A stretch of DNA of 15,035 bases, taken from assembly GCA_009775375.1 (NCBI GenBank), contig VSPO01000230.1, positions 1 through 15,035 on the forward strand, read 5' to 3'. A program made the translations under genes and the position numbers. Positions 8,335 through 13,418 of the stretch are shown one piece after another. The DNA comes from Muribaculaceae bacterium (lineage in GTDB: Bacteria > Bacteroidota > Bacteroidia > Bacteroidales > Muribaculaceae). Below the pieces are notes generated by a model. That model did not search any database, had not been told where the DNA came from, and worked only from the letters and a program-made list of their open reading frames with translations. The first letter of the stretch is position 1. Every line of letters starts with the position of its first letter.

Positions 8335-10164
8335 CTATCTTTTCCCTCCATTTGCAATTAAGAGGAGGGCTTTGGTGAGGAGGGCGTTGTCGTGGCGGTC
8401 GCGGATGGCGATGCGGACGTATTGGCGGCCGTCCTTGCCGAATCCTTTTTTTGTGGTGCAGTCCTTTATCAGTATGTCGTGGTCTGTCAGGAGCCTGAGG
8501 GTGAGGTCATGGGAGCTGACCCCGTCTGTCAGTTCGCAGAGGAAATAGTTTGCCTGCGACGGGATGACACGAAGGAATGGGATTCCGCTGAGTTCTTTCC
8601 GGAATATCTCCCGCTCAGCCCTGAATTTGTCGCATGCCCTTGCATAGTCCTTTTCATATTTCCCATAGATCTGCATGTAGAATTCTCCGAAGGAGTTGAT
8701 GTTCCATATCGCCACGTCCTTTTTCATCCTTTTTATCAAGCCCTCATTGGAGGAGGCAAGAATGCCAAGACGGAGACCGGGAACACCATAGGATTTGGAT
8801 ATGCTTTTCATCACGCACAGATGCGGGTATGTCTCCAGCAGGTCATTGCGCAGGAGGGTATCGTCAAATCCATTGTCGGAGAAATCGACAAACGACTCAT
8901 CTATTATCAGTTGAATGCCTTTCTGTGCGATCCACTCCGCAAGGGAAATCAAATCCCCATAGGGGATGAAATTGCCGGAGGGATTGTCGGGGTTCACGAT
9001 AAGCAGAGAGCTGATGTCCTTGTCACTGAAGAAGTTTATAAGGTCGGACGCGGTATATGAGAAATCCGGGTTCTCGGGATGAAACTTCACGATGGAGTCA
9101 TCGTCATGCCTGTTGGGGTATTCCTCGAATGTGGGATAGATAACGCCTATTTTGCCTTGATGATTTTCCATAAGGCTTTTTATAAGTTCGGCTGCACCGT
9201 TGCCCACAACCACGTATTTCTGCTTGATTCCGAAATACTTTCCCGCAAGGAGGGAATTGACACCCATTCCGGAGGGATATTCGCGAAGGAGGGTCTCAAA
9301 GTTGGCTTTCATCTCGTCAATCATTCTTCTTCGGGGGAAGTAGGGGTTGACAAGATAGCAGAAATCAAGCAGTTTGGGATAACGCCAATAGCCGCCATAG
9401 CTTTGCTGGATCTTTTTCAGCTTCTCCTCAGGGGTGGCGAATATTGTCTCAGCAATACGGAGATCCTGCACATCGTCGATCTCATACCAGAAGCCATCGA
9501 TCGGAAGTGCCTTGATTCCACATTTGTCTATCAGCGTGATAACGCGAAGCACTTGCTCGTAATACTCGTTTTCACCGAGCACCTTGATATAGGCATCAAG
9601 GAACGGGAGATAGTGATTGACAATGAAATCACGGCTGAACTTGTAGATATTGACAGTCTTGTAGTAGAAATCGGTGTCGCTATACTTGAAGGCGGCTTTC
9701 GGTATGAAATTCACTATGTTGCGGTCATCATCAATCCTTACCATCGTACCGTCCATCCACGTTTCATATTTTGATACGAGCGCGACGTTGTCATCCTTGC
9801 TGTTTACGGCAGCTTCGAGAATCGCGTCCTCGTAAATGAGGTCGGATTCAAGCAGTAGGGTGTCTTCCTCAGCCATGAATCCCCGTGCAAGCCATAGGGA
9901 GTAGATATTGTTGGTCTTGTCATAGACACTGTTCTCTACGAATTCAATCTTGCTTGAGGGATATTTCTTTGTCAAATAGCTTTTTAGTTTATCGCCTTCA
10001 TAACCAATAACTATTACTATTCTGCTGAGGTCGAGATTCGACAACTGGCCGAGCATACGGTCGATCAGGCGGACACCGTTCACTTCGAGCATACACTTCG
10101 TGTTGTCGGAGGTGAACTCGCCAAGGCGCCGGCCCATGCCGGCGGCTAAGATAATGGCTTGCAT
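8335..10164 (-). CDS. Bifunctional nucleotidyltransferase / class I-II PLP-dependent aminotransferase or decarboxylase
   Basis: Two enzymes in one 609-residue chain. Residues 1-240 are a LicC-like nucleotidyltransferase: LAAGMGRRLGEFTSDNTKCM at 6-25 carries the pyrophosphorylase-type signature with K23, and D108 in ESDLIYED is the likely metal ligand. Residues about 255-609 are a fold-type I PLP enzyme close to HisC and CobD: GNGAAELIKSL (321-331), NPDNPSG (391-397), DESFVDF (423-429), SISKSYG with the PLP lysine K457, R465 in GLRLG, and R584 in YVRIAIR, the carboxylate-binding arginine position. The product could be a CDP-activated amino-alkyl phosphate, with the PLP half making the phosphorylated amine, for use by the LicD protein. 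Aminotransfer and decarboxylation cannot be told apart by eye. It is the first gene of the polysaccharide run and is richer in GC than the genes that follow. Confidence 0.9.
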   Translation of the reverse strand: MQAIILAAGMGRRLGEFTSDNTKCMLEVNGVRLIDRMLGQLSNLDLSRIVIVIGYEGDKLKSYLTKKYPSSKIEFVENSVYDKTNNIYSLWLARGFMAEEDTLLLESDLIYEDAILEAAVNSKDDNVALVSKYETWMDGTMVRIDDDRNIVNFIPKAAFKYSDTDFYYKTVNIYKFSRDFIVNHYLPFLDAYIKVLGENEYYEQVLRVITLIDKCGIKALPIDGFWYEIDDVQDLRIAETIFATPEEKLKKIQQSYGGYWRYPKLLDFCYLVNPYFPRRRMIDEMKANFETLLREYPSGMGVNSLLAGKYFGIKQKYVVVGNGAAELIKSLMENHQGKIGVIYPTFEEYPNRHDDDSIVKFHPENPDFSYTASDLINFFSDKDISSLLIVNPDNPSGNFIPYGDLISLAEWIAQKGIQLIIDESFVDFSDNGFDDTLLRNDLLETYPHLCVMKSISKSYGVPGLRLGILASSNEGLIKRMKKDVAIWNINSFGEFYMQIYGKYEKDYARACDKFRAEREIFRKELSGIPFLRVIPSQANYFLCELTDGVSSHDLTLRLLTDHDILIKDCTTKKGFGKDGRQYVRIAIRDRHDNALLTKALLLIANGGKR

Positions 10165-10211
10165 GATTATTGAGTAATTGTGGGGATATTGTTTAGCGCG
10201 GATGAGAGTCG

Positions 10212-10219
10212 CAAGTATA
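10212..10219 (-). promoter_or_regulatory. Possible -7 element upstream of the polysaccharide run
   Basis: On the minus strand the bases read TATACTTG, one mismatch from the Bacteroidales -7 consensus TAnnTTTG, about 47 bases before the fusion-enzyme ATG. No convincing TTTG lies 19-21 bases further up, so this is a weak call. No other candidate is better in the 90 bases between the ATG and the first repeat unit. Confidence 0.3.
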
Positions 10220-10252
10220 TATTATGCTCATCGAATTGCCCTACGGTGAGCG

Positions 10253-10303
10253 CGGACTGAGCACTGCGCAGGCCGGAGGCCGTGCGCTCCATGCCGGACT
10301 CGG
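10253..10303. repeat. GC-rich hairpin unit, copy a (divergent arms)
   Basis: This begins CGGACTGAGCACTGCG and ends CATGCCGGACTCGG like the other copies, but the middle differs: GGCC-gga-GGCC replaces the GCAGG/CCTGC arms. With the flanking GCGC on both sides it can still form a stem, so the hairpin is kept although the bases changed. Confidence 0.75.
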
Positions 10304-10327
10304 CGCGGACTCGTTTGGACTGGGATG

Positions 10328-10396
10328 GATATATAAGAACGTAAGGTCATAAAATCATAAAATTTTGGTTTTTTTGATTTTATGTCGTTTTGTATC
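10328..10396. repeat. AT-rich hairpin, copy A
   Basis: A 69-base element bounded by GATA at the left and GTATC at the right. The perfect inner stem CATAAAATCA / TGATTTTATG is present. The left outer arm has drifted (GATATATAAGAACGTAAGG), so the outer stem is weaker than in the other copies. A run of seven T stands in the loop on the plus strand. Confidence 0.85.
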
Positions 10397-10415
10397 AATT
10401 GTGAGGAAGTTAGTT

Positions 10416-10480
10416 CGGACTGAGCACCGCAGGCCGGGGACGTCCTGCGCTCCATGCTGGACGGGGTACTGACTCGGTGG
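10416..10480. repeat. GC-rich hairpin unit, copy b
   Basis: Contains GAGCACCGCAGG and, after a nine-to-ten-base loop with the palindrome GGACGTCC, CCTGCGCTC, so GCAGG/CCTGC and GAGC/GCTC can pair. It is followed by CATGCTGGAC and a degenerate GACTCGG tail that ends about three bases from the natural stop of the YafQ-like gene. Confidence 0.8.
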
Positions 10481-10482
10481 GT

Positions 10483-10755
10483 TCAGAAGATGTCGGAATG
10501 GGTGCCGGTGTCAATAAGAAGAAGGGTAAGGTTGGAGTCATCTTGTTCTCATACCAAAAGCCAATCCGGCTGGATATGGCATTCCCAGGCATAGTTGAAT
10601 TTTGAATTGAGTTTATGAGGCTTATATTCAGGCGGCAGCTTGCCATTTTGTATAAGAATGGCTATGACCTCATCGAAGGCCTTGAGGTCAAGGCCTCGTT
10701 TTAGGCATCGTTTGAATGCCTTCTTGAAGGCATTGGTGCGCGTGACGGTATACAT
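10483..10755 (-). pseudogene. YafQ-type toxin interrupted by one in-frame TGA
   Basis: YafQ toxins are ribosome-dependent mRNA endonucleases of the RelE/ParE superfamily. The open part (68 codons from ATG 10755) has TRTNAFKKAFKRCLKRGLD at the start, H47 in YKPHKLN, and WECHIQPDWLLV with H60, D64 and W65. A TGA follows at 10551-10549. In the same frame the sequence continues EQDDSNLTLLLIDTGTHSDI, then F and a TGA at 10485-10483, which is the expected YafQ C-terminus with the catalytic-type histidine H86 and final phenylalanine F90. The expected residue at the stop is W (TGG), so one G-to-A change explains the break. Full length would be 90 residues, near E. coli YafQ. The gene overlaps the antitoxin stop by one base. 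Without readthrough the toxin loses its catalytic end and is probably inactive. Confidence 0.88.
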
Positions 10756-10958
10756 CAGCTCAGAAGATCGGCCATCAGCTCGTCTACAGTGTGGAACGGA
10801 CCTGCAACTTTGCCTTGCGCAGCCTCTTCAAGCGATTTCTCGATATGCGATTTCTTCTTTTTGACAGGACGGATAGAAGCTCCGTCGAATGCCTTTAGAA
10901 GTTTCTTTATAAGGAGATAGTCCTCTTCAGAACGAAGGGTTATCGAATATTCTGCCAT
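10755..10958 (-). CDS. Antitoxin partner of the YafQ-like toxin
   Basis: Small protein of 67 residues, directly upstream of the toxin with TGATG overlap, the usual antitoxin-then-toxin order of type II modules. The N-terminus AEYSITLRSEEDYLLIKKLL could form a strand and helix for dimerisation or DNA binding. After a lysine-rich link (VKKKKSH), the C-terminus EKSLEEAAQGKVAGPFHTVD resembles the toxin-wrapping tail of antitoxins that pair with RelE/YafQ proteins in Bacteroidota. It is not a clear DinJ/RelB ribbon-helix-helix, so I name it only by position and tail. The ATG at 10958 lies 21 bases after a -7 element. With its toxin broken, this gene may now be free of selection or may act only on other loci. 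Confidence 0.8.
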   Translation of the reverse strand: MAEYSITLRSEEDYLLIKKLLKAFDGASIRPVKKKKSHIEKSLEEAAQGKVAGPFHTVDELMADLLS

Positions 10959-10979
10959 ATCTTATACGATTTTGATATG

Positions 10980-10987
10980 CAAATATA
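10980..10987 (-). promoter_or_regulatory. -7 promoter element of the antitoxin-toxin pair
   Basis: The minus strand reads TATATTTG, an exact match to the Bacteroidales TAnnTTTG element, 21 bases before the antitoxin ATG. The -33 half is not clear; a T-rich stretch lies about 23-28 bases further up. Confidence 0.6.
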
Positions 10988-11093
10988 GCCATTTAGATGG
11001 GAAATCCCTTAAAAATCAGTCCGGATTTATGTTAATAAAATCTAAACACCGGAATCGGGAATATTTCTTCATTCTTTCCGCGACAGCGGACTG

Positions 11094-11162
11094 GATACAA
11101 GATGACATAAGGTCATAAAATCATAAAATTTTGTTGTTTCTGATTTTATGTCGTTTTGTATC
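11094..11162. repeat. AT-rich hairpin, copy B
   Basis: This copy shows the full design. The outer arms GATACAAGATGACATAA and TTATGTCGTTTTGTATC pair with two mismatches, and the inner pair CATAAAATCA / TGATTTTATG is perfect. The left arm holds two similar blocks, so two stem registers are possible. Confidence 0.88.
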
Positions 11163-11182
11163 CTTTATGGTGGAAGTTAGTT

Positions 11183-11234
11183 CGGACTTGAGCACTGCAG
11201 GCCGGGGACGTCCTGCGCTCCATGCTGGACTCGG
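11183..11234. repeat. GC-rich hairpin unit, copy c
   Basis: Begins CGGACTTGAGCACTGCAGG (one extra T relative to copy b), continues with the GGACGTCC palindrome, then CCTGCGCTC and CATGCTGGACTCGG. It is followed by the spacer CGCGGACTCGTTTGGACTCG that leads into AT hairpin C. Confidence 0.82.
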
Positions 11235-11258
11235 CGCGGACTCGTTTGGACTCGGATG

Positions 11259-11326
11259 GATACAGAATGACAAAATATCATAAAATCATAGAATTTGTTA
11301 TTTCTGATTTTATGCCATTTTGTATC
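11259..11326. repeat. AT-rich hairpin, copy C
   Basis: A 68-base copy bounded by GATACA and TGTATC. The inner perfect stem CATAAAATCA / TGATTTTATG is kept, while the loop reads TAGAATTTGTTATTTC and the right arm has GCCATTTTG in place of GTCGTTTTG. Confidence 0.85.
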
Positions 11327-11346
11327 GGCTTGTGAGGAAGTTAGTT

Positions 11347-11397
11347 CGGACTGAGCCCCGCAGGCCGGGACGTCCTGCGCTCCATGCTGGACGGGGT
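11347..11397. repeat. GC-rich hairpin unit, copy d
   Basis: Matches copy b closely: CGGACTGAGCCCCGCAGG, loop with GGACGTCC, then CCTGCGCTC and CATGCTGGACGGGGT. The GGACTCGG tail of other copies is replaced by GGACGGGG, as in copy b. Confidence 0.8.
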
Positions 11398-11460
11398 GCG
11401 CTTTGCGCAAAGTGTTAAGGAGTAGGGATTAAGGATGAGGGAGTTGGTCGTGAGGTTACG

Positions 11461-11814
11461 TCAATCGTCAGAAATTTCGTTAAGGTATTCTTCTACTTCT
11501 TTGCGAAGTTTTCCTATCTCGGATTCGATGATCTCTTTTACGATCCTTGGATTGATTTGATAATAACCGTGCACCATCAGATGGCGCATCCCAATTATCG
11601 AACGCCAGTCTGTAGCTGGGTGTGTGTCTACGAACTCATGAGTGAGCTTGTAGGCAGCTTCGCCTATGATTTCAAGATTCTTGACAAGACCGAAATAATC
11701 CATTCGCTTGTCATCCAAATCAGGGATGACTCCGTCTGGGAAATAATCAGTTATCCGGTCGCAAGCCTCGATTATATGGATTAATCGCAGTCTGTCTCTA
11801 ATGGGCTCTCTCAT
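11461..11814 (-). CDS. hepT: HepT-type RNase toxin (HEPN domain)
   Basis: HEPN-domain toxin of the MntA-HepT type VII toxin-antitoxin system, an RNA-cutting protein that its partner silences by adding AMP to a tyrosine. The 117-residue, all-helical protein carries MRHLMVHGYY, in which R77, H82 and Y84 form the RX4HXY motif that holds both the RNase residues and the tyrosine modified in studied systems. LEIIGEAAYKLTHEF (47-61) is another family hallmark. The start is ATG at 11814, overlapping the end of the mntA gene by 17 bases, which suggests coupled translation in antitoxin-first order. No break is visible, so the toxin looks intact. The C-terminal helix is rich in charged residues, as usual. 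Confidence 0.92.
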   Translation of the reverse strand: MREPIRDRLRLIHIIEACDRITDYFPDGVIPDLDDKRMDYFGLVKNLEIIGEAAYKLTHEFVDTHPATDWRSIIGMRHLMVHGYYQINPRIVKEIIESEIGKLRKEVEEYLNEISDD

Positions 11815-12091
11815 AAATCAGGATTTCTTCATTGGCAACATCGACGGATATGTGAGGGTCAAGCATGGCTTTCTCGACGAGGTCGATTTTTCGTCCGCAT
11901 AGTCTCTGGAGGTCGTCTATCATTCTGAAATACAATAGCCCTATTCGGGTCTGTGGTGAGAATTCCACCATGATGTCGATATCGCTGTCGGGTCGGTGGG
12001 TGCCACGGGAGTAAGAACCGAAAATCCAGGCCTTCAGCACGGGCTGGGTTTTCAGATATCCAACAATTTTATTGATCACGTTCGCATCCAT
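11798..12091 (-). CDS. mntA: MntA-type nucleotidyltransferase antitoxin
   Basis: Small MNT-domain nucleotidyltransferase that neutralises HepT by AMP transfer. With ATG at 12091 the protein is 97 residues, beginning MDANVINKIVGYL; the motif GSYSRGTHRPDSDIDI gives G25-S26, then D37 and D39, an exact GSX10DXD. The C-terminus has the later acidic residue region in RKIDLVEKAML, the expected strand. A longer reading from TTG at 12136 is possible, but those bases double as the -33 element of a good promoter and the extra 15 residues do not match the family, so I reject it. It starts the two-gene unit with hepT. Confidence 0.9.
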   Translation of the reverse strand: MDANVINKIVGYLKTQPVLKAWIFGSYSRGTHRPDSDIDIMVEFSPQTRIGLLYFRMIDDLQRLCGRKIDLVEKAMLDPHISVDVANEEILIYERAH

Positions 12092-12106
12092 AACTGTTCT
12101 TTTGCG

Positions 12107-12136
12107 CAAATATAGGCAATCTTTTTTAATTGACAA
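12107..12136 (-). promoter_or_regulatory. Promoter of the mntA-hepT pair
   Basis: On the minus strand, TTG at 12136-12134 is followed by 19 bases and then TATATTTG at 12114-12107, a full match to the Bacteroidales promoter pattern. The -7 element ends 15 bases before the mntA ATG, so the transcript has a very short leader. Confidence 0.75.
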
Positions 12137-12186
12137 TGAAGCAAAATGACTTTTAGTTCATTTCAAATAGAATTGCTTGGATTCGG

Positions 12187-12254
12187 CGCGGACTGAGCAC
12201 CGCAGGCCGGGACGTCCTGCGCTCCATGCTGGACTCGGTGCAGACTCGTTTGGA
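12187..12254. repeat. GC-rich hairpin unit, copy e, with heptamer spacer and no AT hairpin
   Basis: CGCGGACTGAGCACCGCAGG, the GGACGTCC loop, CCTGCGCTC and CATGCTGGACTCGG are followed by GACTCGTTTGGAC. The repeat then touches the stop codon of the coiled-coil gene, and no AT hairpin follows. This is the shortest of the arrays. Confidence 0.78.
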
Positions 12255-12875
12255 CTATTGGGGGATGGAGCGGATGCGACGGTCTATGTCGGCGAGACGC
12301 CGGCGGCAGTCCGCGAGATTTCTTTTTGTGTCGTAGTATCTGTCGATTATCACTGCTGCTTCTTCGTCATTTGCTCCTCCGGAATCGGAACTTTGACTGA
12401 GTCTCGGAATCTTGTCGAGAAGGCGTGTGTATTCCTCCATGTATTTGTCTATGTCAGCCCTTAGCTCTTCCCTGTCTTTTTCGATTTGCTTGAATTCTCG
12501 GATTTGTCTTTCCAGCTCTTCCGTCTTTGCGCGTTGCCTCTCACTTTCAAGAATGCCCTGCGCCATAGTCTCGAGCATAGACATGGCCTCCGCCACGTCG
12601 GGGGTATCTCCGTCAATCAGCGACATGTGGGTCAAGGAGGCTATAAACCTGTCGGGATTTACGGTGCTGCCCTGATTTTTCTGCATATCTTTCAGGACTC
12701 TCTCTATCTCTTCCCTATACTCTTCGATGAATGTCGGATAGAAGCGACGAGGGGAGATCGCGCGCGTGGAAAGAAAGGACCTTATCGAGATCCCTTTCGG
12801 CATTGCCTTCCGCTTATAATCGCCCAGGACGCTGCGGAATGCGAAAGGAGAGAGGGGCTTCTTGTCTTTATTCAT
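12255..12875 (-). CDS. Coiled-coil protein of unknown function, third gene of the ATPase set
   Basis: I do not recognise a family. The 206-residue protein has a basic N-terminal part (residues 1-55) in which KAMPKGISIRSFLSTRAISP followed by RRFYPTF has the spacing of a helix-turn-helix of the transposase or resolvase kind. Residues about 55-95 are mixed, and from about 97 to 155 heptad-like charged repeats (ESERQRAKTEELERQIREFK and onward) predict a coiled coil. A short Ser/Gly/Asp link (SQSSDSGGANDEE) precedes a second charged helix at the C-terminus. It starts 39 bases after the PD-(D/E)XK-like gene, so it is probably cotranscribed with it. Its stop codon lies at the very edge of repeat copy e. 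It could be a DNA-binding regulator, a scaffold for the ATPase pair, or unrelated. Confidence 0.72.
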   Translation of the reverse strand: MNKDKKPLSPFAFRSVLGDYKRKAMPKGISIRSFLSTRAISPRRFYPTFIEEYREEIERVLKDMQKNQGSTVNPDRFIASLTHMSLIDGDTPDVAEAMSMLETMAQGILESERQRAKTEELERQIREFKQIEKDREELRADIDKYMEEYTRLLDKIPRLSQSSDSGGANDEEAAVIIDRYYDTKRNLADCRRRLADIDRRIRSIPQ

Positions 12876-12914
12876 AGTTCGTATGTTGCAGGTTGGAGGT
12901 TGGAGGTGTAGGGG

Positions 12915-13418
12915 TTAAATTGCGTCTTTATCCGGTTGTCCGTTTTTCAGTATTCGTAAGTCGCAATTATAATTTTTCCGGAAACGAATCTTCGCACGTT
13001 CCATTATACTTTTAGCCGCGCTGGCAGGGCCACATCCTCCCGTCACGATTCTTGCTCTCACCATGTCTTTTTTTGACGGTAGCGGTCTGAATAGATTGTT
13101 TGCCAAGGTGTTTTCCAGCTGGTCAATGGCATGGGCTATGTCTTTACCTTTCAGTTCGACAAAAACTGTGGTCCCACGGTCGTCTCCATGTAACGCAATA
13201 ACGAGCTTGTCGCATTTGGCGCCATCCTTTATCGCATGGCCGTCAATCTGAAAGGATGCCGAAATGTTGGGTCGAGCCACTTGCACCGAATATTTTTTTC
13301 CTTTTTCTCCTACAGATATTACGGTTCTTTCAAGCCACGGCTGTTCCGGCTCAAATCCCTTGGACTCAAATCTGTCCTTGCATGATTTTGCGTAATTGTC
13401 AGCCATAGATGATCTCAT
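12915..13418 (-). CDS. PD-(D/E)XK-like nuclease candidate paired with the ATPase
   Basis: Small protein of 167 residues (163 if the second ATG, at 13406, is used). The centre reads GAKCDKLVIALHGDD, then TTVFVELKGKDIAHAIDQLE: D70, E88 and K90 have the spacing and strand context of a PD-(D/E)XK nuclease core, and Q100 in the following helix fits the extra glutamine seen in several such families. The N-terminal part (FQIDGHAIKDG) would give the strand that precedes the core. The start overlaps the end of the ATPase gene by 20 bases (ATG 13418) or 8 (ATG 13406), so the two are tightly coupled. I infer a cutting effector controlled by the ATPase. A binding-only protein that has kept the fold is an alternative. 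Confidence 0.72.
   Translation of the reverse strand: MRSSMADNYAKSCKDRFESKGFEPEQPWLERTVISVGEKGKKYSVQVARPNISASFQIDGHAIKDGAKCDKLVIALHGDDRGTTVFVELKGKDIAHAIDQLENTLANNLFRPLPSKKDMVRARIVTGGCGPASAAKSIMERAKIRFRKNYNCDLRILKNGQPDKDAI

Larger units (their letters stand above)
10165..10482. other. Intergenic stretch with promoter candidate, GC unit, AT hairpin and second GC unit
   Basis: There is no supportable gene here. The first 90 bases are unique sequence and would hold the leader and promoter of the polysaccharide run. From about 10253 the composite repeat begins: GC unit (10253-10303), heptamer spacer, AT hairpin (10328-10396), linker GTGAGGAAGTTAGTT, and a second GC unit (10416-10480) that ends about three bases from the natural stop of the broken YafQ gene. 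No UpxY/NusG-like or UpxZ-like gene precedes the run. Confidence 0.75.
10959..11460. other. Intergenic stretch with two tandem composite repeats
   Basis: There is no gene here. Bases 10959-11093 carry the antitoxin promoter and otherwise unremarkable AT-rich sequence. From 11094 to 11397 the composite repeat occurs twice in tandem: AT hairpin B, linker, GC unit c, heptamer spacer, AT hairpin C, linker, GC unit d. The two AT hairpins start 165 bases apart. After the repeats, CTTTGCGCAAAG at 11401-11412 is a perfect 12-base palindrome, and about 48 further bases lead to the HepT stop codon. Confidence 0.8.

Noticed and set aside
8392..9774. Two long plus-strand open frames (222 and 231 codons) opposite the fusion-enzyme gene
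   Set aside because: They are antisense to a gene with clear domain motifs, their translations have no recognisable pattern, and GC-richer coding DNA often leaves such frames open.
10165..10260. Invertible (phase-variable) capsule promoter
   Set aside because: I see no pair of inverted repeats flanking the promoter region; the nearby hairpins are self-contained and all copies lie in the same orientation.
10228..10455. Minus-strand open frame of 75 codons across repeat copies, with a similar frame at 11177-11410
   Set aside because: Both frames read the composite repeat (similar phrases such as FYDFM and VQTSPRRV appear in each). The likeness comes from the DNA repeat, and neither has a promoter or protein-like composition.
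11401..11412. Perfect palindrome CTTTGCGCAAAG as a terminator or operator
   Set aside because: It has no loop and no T-run on the minus strand, and it is not near a promoter; it could be chance, so it is only mentioned within the intergenic entry.
12092..12136. Longer mntA protein from TTG at 12136
   Set aside because: The extra codons overlap a consensus promoter, and the residues before the ATG do not fit the family.
10253..12254. Integron attC sites
   Set aside because: GTTAGTT in the linker looks a little like an attC core, but the GTTRRRY/RYYYAAC pair is not met, no integrase or attI is in the window, and the repeats are not limited to one per cassette.
12177..12464. Plus-strand open frame of 95 codons over repeat copy e and the end of the coiled-coil gene
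   Set aside because: Its first third is repeat DNA and the remainder is antisense to a better frame; there is no supporting motif.
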